Below are positions 26,452 through 34,455 of a stretch of 64,000 nt of DNA, one piece after another. How positions within the stretch are numbered: the first letter of the stretch is position 1; every line of letters starts with the position of its first letter. Source of the stretch: JBLIDK01 sp047632595 (GTDB taxonomy: Bacteria > Bacteroidota > Bacteroidia > Sphingobacteriales > Sphingobacteriaceae); contig JBLIDK010000003.1 of assembly GCA_047632595.1 (NCBI GenBank), positions 17,439-81,438 on the forward strand. The letters run 5' to 3'. The translations under genes and the position numbers were made by a program. The notes under the pieces are model-generated. The model saw only the letters and a list, made by a program, of their open reading frames with translations, made no database searches and was not told where the DNA came from.

Positions 26452-28620
26452 CTAAACAACCAACCACCCAATTTCCTTCAATTCTTCTGCAAATTCACCA
26501 TACCAAAATAATGAAAAGTCTTTTAATCCAAATTCTTCATAATGTTTTTGTAATTCTGAATAACTCATAGCTTTAGAATCAGATGAGCATTTACTTAATG
26601 TATTAACTAGGCATTTACCCAATTTGGTTTCACACTCGAGTTCTAAGGTTTCGTTCAATGTATAAATGCTAAGACTTTTAGTTTTTTCTACATATTCAAC
26701 AGGGCCACCTATCCATAAAATAGTGTGCGAAGCTTTCACTTCTCGCCAAGAATTCTGATTAGATAAGTGATTTTTTATCAGATTAGGCTTTACTGTTGTT
26801 TTTGGAACCTTATGCTCAAACCATCGCTGTAGCGGATAATCAAAACAAATTCCATGCATGTAGTTGTATAACGATTTTTCCAATCCAGTTGAAAATAATC
26901 CGTGTTTAGCTCCAGTAGGATCTAAATGTTCTAAATCATTGTTAGCAAAAGCGCCTAGTTCTGTATTTACAGCTTCTACCTTAAATGCTTTCGGGTCAAT
27001 ACCAACAGGACTATGGGCTGTCATTGCAAAACGGTGCCAAAACGCCGATTGTAAAATACCGTTTTCGAACATTTGGCGAACAATTTCTAATGAATCGATT
27101 GTTTCTTGAGCTGTTTGAGTTGGAAAACCATACATCAAATAGGCATGAACCATTATACCAGCTCGATTAAAATTATCGTTAACTAATGCCACCTGCTCAA
27201 TAGTCACTCCTTTTGCAATTAGTGTTAGAAGCCGGTCAGATGCGACTTCTAATCCGCCAGAAATAGCAATACAACCAGAGGCTGCTAGCAATCGACAAAG
27301 GTCATAAGTAAAGCTTTTTTCGAAGCGAATGTTTGCCCACCAACTTACATTGAGTTTGCGCTTTAAAATTTCAATGGAAATAGCTTTCATTAATGCCGGA
27401 GGTGCTGCTTCATCCACAAAATGAAAACCTGTTTCACCTGTTTCCTCAATAAGCTCTTCCATTCTGTCTACCAATAATTGTGCGGATGAGGCTTCGTAGT
27501 TTTTAATATAGTCTAGAGATATATCACAGAAAGTGCATTTGCCCCAGTAGCAACCGTGAGCCATGGTTAGCTTATTCCAACGTCCATCGCTCCAAAGGCG
27601 GTGCATTGGATTTGTAAGTTGAATTACACTTAAATATTTCCTTAGTGGTAGGTCTGAATAATCGGGTGTGCCAACTTTTTCTTGTGTAATATCTGGGAGC
27701 AAAGAACCATTGTGATAGCAAACCTTTCCTTCACTTAAAGTAAAAGTTCGTTTTAATTGAGTCACTTCAATTTTGCCATCCAAATGTTTTAACAATTCAA
27801 GAATTGGACGTTCACCATCGTCTAAAGTAATAAAGTCCACATACTCAAAAACACGTTTTTCTGTGAGTGAGCGCAATTCTGTATTGGGATAGCCACCACC
27901 CATGGCAATTTTAATTGTTGGATGGTGTATTTTCAAGTATTGGGCACACTTTAAAGCAGAAAAGAGATTGCCAGGAAAAGGAACGGAAAAGCAAACAATG
28001 GTTGGCTTTGTTTTTGCAATTTGATCTTCAAGAATCTCTAACATTATTTCAGAAATGTAGGAGTTTTCATGATTCAACTCTTTGTGCAAGGTATCAAAAG
28101 AATTAGCTGCAATTCCCAAACGTTCTGCATATCGGCTAAAGCCAAAATGGGGGTCAATTAGTTCAACTATGTAATCACTAATGTCTTCTAGATAAAGCGT
28201 AGCAATGTGCCGGCTTTGATCTCTCGTACCCATAGTTCCAAATGCCCATTCAAGGTCTTCTAGTTGTTCAAATTTACTTGCTTCTGGCAGGTAATTTCGT
28301 TGTGAAATAAAATGCCCTAATGTTACATCTTGATCTTGCAAAAAATAAATTACTGCATCAATTGTTGCAATATATTTATCGCGTAAAGCATAAATACGTT
28401 GGGCATTTTCTGATGCCTTAGATAATTTGGGTGTACTTAATTCGAATAGTTGTGTTAGACCTTTTTTCGAGAAAATCTCCAAAATAGTTTCCATACCAAG
28501 ATCTAATTGAGTGCTTGGAATATTTTGGGTTTTTAAAAACCCTTTTAAATAAGCTGTAGCCGGGTAGGGGGTGTTAAGCTGGGTAAATGGCGGACAGATT
28601 AATAGGATTTTTTGGCTCAC
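26452..28620 (-). CDS. B12-binding domain radical SAM protein
   Basis: This 722-residue protein has an N-terminal cobalamin-binding-like Rossmann region (about 1-320: ILLICPPFTQLNTPYPATAYLK, TIVCFSVPFPGN, KIAMGGGYPN). A radical SAM core follows, with cluster cysteines C357, C362 and C365 (GCYWGKCTFCD) and further TIM-barrel strands (FVDEAAPPAL, SGGLEVASDRLL, HAYLMYGFPTQT). The C-terminal 200 residues are not recognised. This class does methylations, rearrangements and other difficult carbon chemistry; the substrate is unknown. No biosynthetic partner sits beside it. The Cys-rich micropeptide lies 2.3 kb away on the same strand. Confidence 0.85.
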   Translation of the reverse strand: MSQKILLICPPFTQLNTPYPATAYLKGFLKTQNIPSTQLDLGMETILEIFSKKGLTQLFELSTPKLSKASENAQRIYALRDKYIATIDAVIYFLQDQDVTLGHFISQRNYLPEASKFEQLEDLEWAFGTMGTRDQSRHIATLYLEDISDYIVELIDPHFGFSRYAERLGIAANSFDTLHKELNHENSYISEIMLEILEDQIAKTKPTIVCFSVPFPGNLFSALKCAQYLKIHHPTIKIAMGGGYPNTELRSLTEKRVFEYVDFITLDDGERPILELLKHLDGKIEVTQLKRTFTLSEGKVCYHNGSLLPDITQEKVGTPDYSDLPLRKYLSVIQLTNPMHRLWSDGRWNKLTMAHGCYWGKCTFCDISLDYIKNYEASSAQLLVDRMEELIEETGETGFHFVDEAAPPALMKAISIEILKRKLNVSWWANIRFEKSFTYDLCRLLAASGCIAISGGLEVASDRLLTLIAKGVTIEQVALVNDNFNRAGIMVHAYLMYGFPTQTAQETIDSLEIVRQMFENGILQSAFWHRFAMTAHSPVGIDPKAFKVEAVNTELGAFANNDLEHLDPTGAKHGLFSTGLEKSLYNYMHGICFDYPLQRWFEHKVPKTTVKPNLIKNHLSNQNSWREVKASHTILWIGGPVEYVEKTKSLSIYTLNETLELECETKLGKCLVNTLSKCSSDSKAMSYSELQKHYEEFGLKDFSLFWYGEFAEELKEIGWLVV

Positions 28621-28696
28621 AAACGGTCAATTTGCTCTAAATATACTGAAGATTGATTATTTCTGGGGTCATTGCTCTAAATGAGATAAGAAAACT

Positions 28697-29032
28697 TTAA
28701 GAAATGGATTTTAACCAATTCGAAAATAATATTGTATCAATATCACTTTTCGACTTAATTTTAATGTGCTTGAGAGTATTGCCTTCCCCTTCTAATTTAG
28801 AATCTGGGTCTTCAATTTTATCAATGTTATAAAAACCTAAGGTGAGGTGTTTTTTAGAATATCGTAAGTAGCAATAATCTTTTTCTTTAGCAAAAACGGG
28901 CATTTTCCACTTGATGGCCTCTGTAGTTCCTGGAACACTTTGATGAATTAATTATCGAACTTCCTCTAACAACTCAATTTTTTCAGGAGTTGCTCCAACT
29001 ATATAATCGCTTACTTTTTGGTCAAAATTAAT
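28697..29032 (-). pseudogene. Broken DUF1801 family gene
   Basis: The intact part (MPVFAKEKDYCYLRYS, LTLGFYNIDKIEDPDSKLEG, LKHIKIKSKSDID) matches the C-terminal two thirds of DUF1801. In the same frame upstream, residues such as DYIVGATPEKIELLEEVR and LIHQSVPGTTEAIKWKMPVF give the rest of the domain. They are interrupted by TAA at 28954-28952, and the start codon position holds ATT (29032-29030) preceded by a stop. Two lesions indicate decay. A short product from the ATG at 28903 could still be made but would lack a third of the fold. Confidence 0.75.
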
Positions 29033-29041
29033 TTAGAGTTG

Positions 29042-29671
29042 CTAGTCGAAAAATCGTACTTCACCAGTATTGATGTCATACATGGCTCCAACTATTTCAA
29101 TCTCTCCTTTGGTCTTCATTTCTGTTAAAACAGGACTATCTTTTAGAATATTTTCAATAGCAATTAGAACATTTTTTTCTGAAACGGCATCTACAAAATC
29201 TGAATTCTTTGAAGTTCTTTGGCTTAAATCTGTTGGCTCTTTTACCGCATCAACTGCAGGGGTAATTTTAGCTAGCATTCCGGTTAAATTACCAAGTTCT
29301 GCATGATCGCAAGCACCTTTTATCGCTCCGCATGAAGTGTGCCCAAGAACAACTACTAGCTTAGTTCCAGCTAATTTGCAAGCAAACTCCATACTACCTA
29401 ATATGTCAGAATTAATAAAGTTTCCCGCAATTCTTACACTAAAAATATCACCTAGTCCTTGATCGAAAACAAGCTCCGCCGATACTCTTGAATCAATACA
29501 ACTTAGAATTGTAGCAAAAGGAAATTGACCATCACTTGTATCATTTACCTGTTCCAATAAATTTCTATTTGCTTTCAAGTTGTTTTGAAATCGTTGATTT
29601 CCTTCCTTTAAAAAGTCTAAAGCCTTTTGTGGAGTCAATGTTGCTTGTGTTTCTTTAGTGTGTGCTTTCAT
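29042..29671 (-). CDS. can: Beta-class carbonic anhydrase
   Basis: This 209-residue enzyme interconverts CO2 and bicarbonate. It has the zinc ligands C58 (SCIDSRV), H111 and C114 (GHTSCGA) and the Asp-Arg dyad D60/R62, with the usual IAGNFIN and LGSMEFA segments. There is no signal peptide, so it acts in the cytoplasm. It has its own promoter (29689-29719) that contains a perfect inverted repeat. The gene lies next to, but is transcribed separately from, the tyrosine-catabolism genes, which end in a terminator upstream of it. Confidence 0.93.
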   Translation of the reverse strand: MKAHTKETQATLTPQKALDFLKEGNQRFQNNLKANRNLLEQVNDTSDGQFPFATILSCIDSRVSAELVFDQGLGDIFSVRIAGNFINSDILGSMEFACKLAGTKLVVVLGHTSCGAIKGACDHAELGNLTGMLAKITPAVDAVKEPTDLSQRTSKNSDFVDAVSEKNVLIAIENILKDSPVLTEMKTKGEIEIVGAMYDINTGEVRFFD

Positions 29672-29688
29672 GTTAAAATTTTAATATC

Positions 29689-29719
29689 CAAAACTATATA
29701 CGTCGATATAGTTATTCAA
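29689..29719 (-). promoter_or_regulatory. Carbonic anhydrase promoter with embedded inverted repeat
   Basis: On the minus strand, TTG (29719-29717), a 20-base spacer and TAGTTTTG (29696-29689, perfect TAnnTTTG) form a promoter about 18 bases before the ATG. The spacer contains the perfect inverted repeat ACTATAT-N6-ATATAGT at 29693-29712, which overlaps the -7 box and is placed where a repressor would block RNA polymerase. Confidence 0.65.
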
Positions 29720-29727
29720 GTTATTTC

Positions 29728-29765
29728 AAAAAAAATCCCTTTGTTCATTTCAACAAAGGGATTTT
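29728..29765 (-). terminator. Intrinsic terminator of the hmgA-hppD operon
   Basis: A perfect 14-bp inverted repeat (29732-29745 with 29752-29765) with a six-base loop is followed, on the minus strand, by a run of eight T. It lies 18 bases past the hppD stop. Confidence 0.9.
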
Positions 29766-29782
29766 CAATTAGTGAAAAGCCT

Positions 29783-30913
29783 CTACAAGTTTCCTCGTAA
29801 ATCTTGCTCTCTTTCTATTGCTTCAAACAGTGCTTTAAAGTTTCCTTTTCCAAAACTCTTAGCGCCTTTACGTTGTATTATTTCGAAAAATAAAGTAGGT
29901 CTGTCCTCAATTGGTTTAGTGAAAATTTGAAGTAAGTACCCTTCATCGTCTCTATCAACTAAGATTCCCAATTCTTTTAATTTATGAATTGGTTCATCTA
30001 TTTTTCCTACTCTATCTTGTAAAGTATCGTAATACTCGGTAGGTACGTGTAAAAACTCTATACCACGACTTTGCAATTTAGTTACCGTTTCAATAATGTC
30101 GTTTGTAGCTAAAGCTGCATGTTGAACACCAGGGCCACCGTAAAAATCTAAGTACTCTTCAATTTGCGATTTTTTCTTTCCTTCTGCAGGTTCGTTAATT
30201 GGAAACTTAACTCTTCCATTTCCGTTACTCATCACCTTACTCATTAAAGCAGTAAAATCGGTGCTGATATCCTTATCGTCAAACGAAATGATTTGACTAA
30301 AGCCCATAACTTCAGCATAAAACTTCACCCAAACATTCATTTCATTCCAACCAACATTTCCTACCATGTGATCTACATATTGTAAACCAACACCTTCTGG
30401 TTGGTAAGATGGATTGTGTGCTACGAATCCCGGAAGGAAAACGCCGTTATAATTTTTACGTTCAACAAATACGTGAACCGTTTCACCATATGTATGAATT
30501 CCTGAACGTACTACCTCGCCATGCTCATCTTTTTCAACTGTTGGTTTCATGTAAGATTTTGCACCACGCTTAATAGTTTCTTCATATGCTTTAGTAGCAT
30601 CATCTACCCAAAGTGCAATGGTTTTTACACCATCTCCGTGACGATGAATATGGTCTGCCATTTCGCTTTCATGACTTAAAGGTGTAGTTAGTACGACACG
30701 TAACTTTCCTTGTTGTAACATGTAGGAACAACGGTCTTTAACTCCAGTTTCTGGTCCACAATAGGCTACACTTTGAAAACCAAAACCAGCTTTGTAAAAA
30801 TGCTGACTTTGTTTTGCGTTTCCTACATAAAACTCTACATAATCGGTACCGTTTAATGGTAAAAAATCTTCTACTTTCGACACTACGTCTTGTTCTTTCG
30901 CTTCTGAACTCAT
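29783..30913 (-). CDS. hppD: 4-Hydroxyphenylpyruvate dioxygenase
   Basis: This enzyme converts 4-hydroxyphenylpyruvate to homogentisate in tyrosine breakdown. The start at 30913 (MSSEAKEQD, 376 residues) is preferred to the in-frame ATG at 30949, which would overlap hmgA and add an unconserved tail. Two glyoxalase-like halves are visible (FYVGNAKQSQHFYKAGFGF; YVDHMVGNVGWNEMNVWVKF). The iron ligands are the His in VDHMVGN, the His in GPGVQHAALAT and the Glu in LFFEIIQRKG. The SFGKGNFKALFEAIEREQ tail is the family's C-terminal lid helix. It follows hmgA in one operon with a gap of 23 bases. Confidence 0.95.
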   Translation of the reverse strand: MSSEAKEQDVVSKVEDFLPLNGTDYVEFYVGNAKQSQHFYKAGFGFQSVAYCGPETGVKDRCSYMLQQGKLRVVLTTPLSHESEMADHIHRHGDGVKTIALWVDDATKAYEETIKRGAKSYMKPTVEKDEHGEVVRSGIHTYGETVHVFVERKNYNGVFLPGFVAHNPSYQPEGVGLQYVDHMVGNVGWNEMNVWVKFYAEVMGFSQIISFDDKDISTDFTALMSKVMSNGNGRVKFPINEPAEGKKKSQIEEYLDFYGGPGVQHAALATNDIIETVTKLQSRGIEFLHVPTEYYDTLQDRVGKIDEPIHKLKELGILVDRDDEGYLLQIFTKPIEDRPTLFFEIIQRKGAKSFGKGNFKALFEAIEREQDLRGNL

Positions 30914-30936
30914 ATTTCTATTTTTAAATTTTGGGA

Positions 30937-32094
30937 CTAACCCATCCAACTTTTAAAGTAACTCTCATCTTCGATGCCTAAAGCAGCCTCGGTAATTTGT
31001 AATGGATTAAATGGATCAATCATTACTGCCAATTCTTCGGTTCTTGTTTGACCAATACTTTTTTCTACAGTTCCTGGGTGAGGTCCATGTGGAATTCCGC
31101 CAGGGTGTAAAGTAATCATACCTTGTTCCACACTTTTTCTGCTCATAAAATCACCATCTACATAATACAACACTTCATCGCTGTCAATGTTGCTATGATG
31201 ATAAGGTGCAGGAATAGATTGTGGATGATAATCATACAATCTTGGACAAAAAGAACAAATCACAAAATTATTTGCTTCAAAGGTTTGATGAACTGGAGGT
31301 GGTTGATGTACCCTTCCAGTTATTGGTTCAAAATCATGAATGCTTAATGCATACGGATAATGGAAACCATCCCAGCCTATGGCGTCAAAAGGATGCGTTC
31401 CATATATGTATGGATAAATAAGATTTTGCTTTTTAATTTTGACCAAAAAATCACCTTTTTCATCAAAAGTTTCTAATTCTTTAGGTCTTTTATAGTCTCT
31501 TTCGCAAAAAGGACTATGCTCTAATAACTGTCCTAATTGATTTCTATATCTTTTTGGAGTACGAATTGGGCTAAAAGATTCGGTTATAAAAAGACGATTT
31601 TCTTTTCCTTCAAACTCAATTTGGTAAATAGTACCTCTAGGAACTACTACATAATCGCCATCTACAAATGGCAGTTTCCCATACAACGTATGTAATACAC
31701 CCTTTCCTTTATGGATAAAAATCACTTCATCTGCATCGCTATTTTTATAGAAATAGTCCTTCATAGACTCGGTAGGGGCAGCCAACGAAATATGCAGGTC
31801 GCTATTTACTAATACTGGCACCCTGCTTTCTAAATAATCAGCTTTAGGCTTAATTTTAAAACCTTTTAAGCAGGTGTGCTTTAGGTGTTTACTTCTTGCA
31901 ATTTTGGGTTCTACAGAGTATGGTTCACCTACTTTTTTAACAATTGTTGGTGGGTAGCAGTGGTATACCAACGAATACACATTGCTAAAACCTTCAGTTG
32001 AAACTAGTTCTTCTGCATACAATTCTCCGTCGGGTTTTCTAAATTGTGTATGACGCTTATGAGGTATATCTCCTAGGCTGTGGTATATTGGCAT
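30937..32094 (-). CDS. hmgA: Homogentisate 1,2-dioxygenase
   Basis: This 385-residue cupin-fold enzyme opens the homogentisate ring to maleylacetoacetate. It is of the shorter bacterial type (YHSLGDIPHKRHTQFRKPDG at the start). Visible features are the cupin segments FIHKGKGVLHTLYGKLPF and YVVVPRGTIYQIEF, and the iron-site stretch with HHSNIDSDEVLYYVDGDF and GIPHGPHPG. It is the first gene of the leftward operon, with a full promoter (32113-32142) about 20 bases upstream, and is divergent from the fumarylacetoacetate hydrolase gene. Confidence 0.93.
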   Translation of the reverse strand: MPIYHSLGDIPHKRHTQFRKPDGELYAEELVSTEGFSNVYSLVYHCYPPTIVKKVGEPYSVEPKIARSKHLKHTCLKGFKIKPKADYLESRVPVLVNSDLHISLAAPTESMKDYFYKNSDADEVIFIHKGKGVLHTLYGKLPFVDGDYVVVPRGTIYQIEFEGKENRLFITESFSPIRTPKRYRNQLGQLLEHSPFCERDYKRPKELETFDEKGDFLVKIKKQNLIYPYIYGTHPFDAIGWDGFHYPYALSIHDFEPITGRVHQPPPVHQTFEANNFVICSFCPRLYDYHPQSIPAPYHHSNIDSDEVLYYVDGDFMSRKSVEQGMITLHPGGIPHGPHPGTVEKSIGQTRTEELAVMIDPFNPLQITEAALGIEDESYFKSWMG

Positions 32095-32112
32095 ATGTTA
32101 ATATTTAGTCTG

Positions 32113-32142
32113 CAAAGGTACGCAGAGTATAAATTTACCAAA
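32113..32142 (-). promoter_or_regulatory. hmgA promoter
   Basis: On the minus strand, TTTG (32142-32139), 18 bases and TACCTTTG (32120-32113) give a complete Bacteroidota promoter; the ATG of hmgA follows 18 bases later. Confidence 0.75.
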
Positions 32143-32168
32143 AGGTATTCTAACTATCAATTTTTAAT

Positions 32169-32217
32169 AAATGATTACTGTCATTTTATGCGCAGCCACT
32201 TAAAATATTTAGTTTTG
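32169..32217 (+). promoter_or_regulatory. Inverted repeat and -7 element of the fumarylacetoacetate hydrolase promoter
   Basis: TAGTTTTG at 32210-32217 is a perfect TAnnTTTG, 28 bases before the ATG at 32246. The -33 region lacks TTTG and instead overlaps the perfect inverted repeat AAATGA-N6-TCATTT at 32169-32186. That repeat lies between the two divergent promoters, a position suited to a shared regulator of the pathway. Confidence 0.5.
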
Positions 32218-32245
32218 CATATAGTTAAACACTAAAACAACAAGA

Positions 32246-33265
32246 ATGAAATTAGTTTCATATTTAGATCAAGGGAAAGACAGATTAGGAATTTTAGTTA
32301 ACGACCAAGTGTATGACGCTAATTCGTTAAATTCAAACATTCCAAATAACATGGCTGAGTTTTTAGTAGGTGAGGATAAAACCATGAACATCGCTAAAGC
32401 GGAAGATGCTAAGATTAAGTCAGGAGAAATAACTCCAAAGCCACTTTCAAACGTTCAGTTATTGGCACCGGTTCCAAAGCCGACATCTTGTAGAGATGCA
32501 TACGCTTTTAGACAACATGTTTTTACTGCTAGAAGAAATAGAGGAGTGGAGATGATTGAAGAATTTGATCAATTTCCTATTTTTTACTTTACAAACCATA
32601 ATGCCATTCAAGGTCCAGGAGAAATTGTTTGCATGCCAGATCATATGGAGCGTTTAGATTTTGAACTAGAAATTTCAATTGTAGTTGGTAAAAAAGGAAG
32701 AAACATTAAAGCTTCTGAAGCAACGCCATTCATAGCTGGTTTTTGCATAATGAATGATATGAGTGCTCGTCGTTTGCAAATGGAAGAAATGAAGTTGAAC
32801 CTAGGTCCTGCTAAAGGAAAAGATTTTTCAACTGTTATTGGACCATACATGATAACTCCAGATGAGTTAGAACAATACAAAACTAAAACTAAAGGAGGTC
32901 ACGTTGGAGTTCAGCATAACTTAGAAATGAAATGTTGGGTCAATGGTAAGTTATTCTCAGAAGGCAACTATGCCGATATGGATTGGACTTTCGAAGAAAT
33001 TTTAGAGCGTTGCGCATATGGCGCAGATATTTTACCTGGTGATGTTATCGGGTCAGGAACTGTTGGAACAGGATGTTTAATGGAGCTTAACGGATCTGGT
33101 AAATTGAAAGACCCAGATAATTTTAAACCTTATTGGTTAAAAGATGGTGATGTTGTGGATATGGAAATCACTGGACTTGGAAAATTATCAAACACTATTA
33201 AATTAGTTAAGAACGACCACAGTCTTTTTGCTCTAAAAAAGAACATGGACAAAGTAAACGGATAA
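32246..33265 (+). CDS. Fumarylacetoacetate hydrolase family protein
   Basis: This 339-residue protein has the FAH C-terminal fold: APVPKPTSCRDAYAF at the entry, the metal-binding acidic run LDFELEISIVVGKKGRNI, GFCIMNDMSARRLQMEEM, KGKDFSTVIGPY, and GDVIGSGTVGTGCLMEL. In this context it most likely splits fumarylacetoacetate to fumarate and acetoacetate, the last step of tyrosine catabolism. A separate maleylacetoacetate isomerase gene is not seen in the window, so this protein or a gene elsewhere must cover that step. It is divergent from hmgA. Confidence 0.88.
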   Translation: MKLVSYLDQGKDRLGILVNDQVYDANSLNSNIPNNMAEFLVGEDKTMNIAKAEDAKIKSGEITPKPLSNVQLLAPVPKPTSCRDAYAFRQHVFTARRNRGVEMIEEFDQFPIFYFTNHNAIQGPGEIVCMPDHMERLDFELEISIVVGKKGRNIKASEATPFIAGFCIMNDMSARRLQMEEMKLNLGPAKGKDFSTVIGPYMITPDELEQYKTKTKGGHVGVQHNLEMKCWVNGKLFSEGNYADMDWTFEEILERCAYGADILPGDVIGSGTVGTGCLMELNGSGKLKDPDNFKPYWLKDGDVVDMEITGLGKLSNTIKLVKNDHSLFALKKNMDKVNG

Positions 33266-33268
33266 ACA

Positions 33269-34177
33269 ATGAAGACAATTAACCCAAAGGATTCAAGCAC
33301 AGGTCAGTTACATGCTCACATGCTTGGAGCGGTTGGCCCTAGACCAATTGCTTTTGCTAGTACAGTGGATAAGGATGGCAATCCTAATTTAAGTCCCTTT
33401 AGTTTTTTTAATGCCTTTGGGAGTAATCCTGCAACCTTGATTTTTTCGCCTGCAAGGCGAGTGAGAGACAATACCACTAAGCATACTTTAGAGAATGTGA
33501 AGGAAGTACCTGAGGTGGTTATTAATGTTGTGAGCCATGCTATGGTTGAGCAAATGTCTTTAGCCAGCACAGAGTATAATAAAGGAGTGAATGAATTCAC
33601 GAAATCTGGGTTTACACCTATTAAATCAGAAGCAGTAAAACCTTTTCGAGTGAAAGAGTCACCAGCTCAATTTGAGTGTAAAGTGGTGAACATTATTGAA
33701 ACAGGAACTGAAGGCGGCGCAGGAAATTTAATTGTTTGTGAAATTCTTAGAATGCATATTTCTGAGGATGTTTTAGACGCAGATGGGCATATTGACCAAC
33801 ATAAAATTGATCTAGTAGGTCGATTAGGTGGTAATTGGTATGTACGTGCTTCTGGCGAAGCATTATTTGAAGTGGAGAAGCCAATTCGTAATAAAGGAAT
33901 TGGGGTAGATCAACTTCCAGTAGGAATATTGACAAGTAAAGTTCTTACAGGTAATAATTTAGGTCAATTAGGAAATGTTGAAGCAATTCCAAGTATATCG
34001 GAAGTACATGCCTATAGAAGTAATGCTGCTATTGAGGAAATTCTTAGTGAAGGTGGAGCAAAAGAGGATGTTGAACACCGATTACATCAATTAGCTAAAG
34101 TATTACTTGCTGAAAATAAAGTTACGGATGCCTGGAAGGTGTTGCTTCAGGATGTTTATTTAAATGTTTCAACTTAG
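33269..34177 (+). CDS. Flavin reductase-like domain protein
   Basis: This 302-residue protein has an N-terminal flavin reductase-like (split-barrel FMN-binding) domain (residues 10-200: GAVGPRPIAFASTVDKDGNP, NLSPFSFFNAFGSNPATLIF, VNEFTKSGFTPI, QFECKVVNI). A helical tail of about 80 residues follows. Such proteins bind FMN and can supply reduced flavin or act on aromatic compounds. It starts three bases after the fumarylacetoacetate hydrolase stop, so it belongs to the tyrosine catabolic unit, but its step there is not established. A strong terminator follows. Confidence 0.85.
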   Translation: MKTINPKDSSTGQLHAHMLGAVGPRPIAFASTVDKDGNPNLSPFSFFNAFGSNPATLIFSPARRVRDNTTKHTLENVKEVPEVVINVVSHAMVEQMSLASTEYNKGVNEFTKSGFTPIKSEAVKPFRVKESPAQFECKVVNIIETGTEGGAGNLIVCEILRMHISEDVLDADGHIDQHKIDLVGRLGGNWYVRASGEALFEVEKPIRNKGIGVDQLPVGILTSKVLTGNNLGQLGNVEAIPSISEVHAYRSNAAIEEILSEGGAKEDVEHRLHQLAKVLLAENKVTDAWKVLLQDVYLNVST

Positions 34178-34208
34178 GGTCTTTAAAATACAAAAGGTGC
34201 ATTTTATT

Positions 34209-34250
34209 AAAGAGCACAAAGGGTAAGTATCACTTCTTTGTGCTCTTTTT
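34209..34250 (+). terminator. Intrinsic terminator after the flavin reductase gene
   Basis: A perfect 13-bp inverted repeat (AAAGAGCACAAAG at 34209-34221, matching 34236-34248) with a 14-base loop and a short T run at its end. Confidence 0.85.
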
Positions 34251-34289
34251 GCTTAGTACATTAATTATACTACTTTAAAAAAAAGACAC

Positions 34290-34322
34290 AAAAAAACCAA
34301 GGACAGGTTAAGTGGTCCTTGG
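34290..34322 (-). terminator. Intrinsic terminator on the uvrA side
   Basis: CCAAGGAC (34322-34315 read leftward) pairs with GTCCTTGG (34304-34297), with a ten-base loop and seven T on the minus strand. Being 134 bases past the uvrA stop, it ends either a long uvrA 3' region or a separate short transcript. Confidence 0.85.
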
Positions 34323-34413
34323 CTCATGGTAGGAGTAAAACCATTAATAATTTAACTAAACTAATATTAGAAAAAACAATAAGTTAATGGTTACGGTTAT
34401 TTAGAGACATGAT
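34290..34413 (-). ncRNA. Candidate small structured transcript, or the 3' leader-like tail of uvrA
   Basis: On the minus strand this 124-base stretch starts just after a 7-of-8 match to TAnnTTTG (AACCTTTG, 34426-34419). It carries an eight-codon frame MSLNNRNH (34410-34384) and has AACCATTAA (near 34391) able to pair with TTAATGGTT (near 34335). It contains the self-complementary CTAATATTAG and ends in a strong terminator. It lies between the uvrA stop and the convergent flavin reductase gene. It may be an independent small RNA with a micro-frame or simply the uvrA 3' end. Confidence 0.35.
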
Positions 34414-34455
34414 TTTCACAAAGGTTGCATTAGAACTAAAATAAATTATAATTAT

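Noticed and set aside
30914..30949. Longer hppD start at 30949
   Set aside because: It would overlap hmgA and add a basic, unconserved tail; ATG 30913 gives the usual length.
34384..34410. MSLNNRNH as a classic amino-acid attenuation leader peptide
   Set aside because: No biosynthetic operon lies downstream of the terminator on that strand and no run of one amino acid is present, so it was kept only as part of a candidate small transcript.
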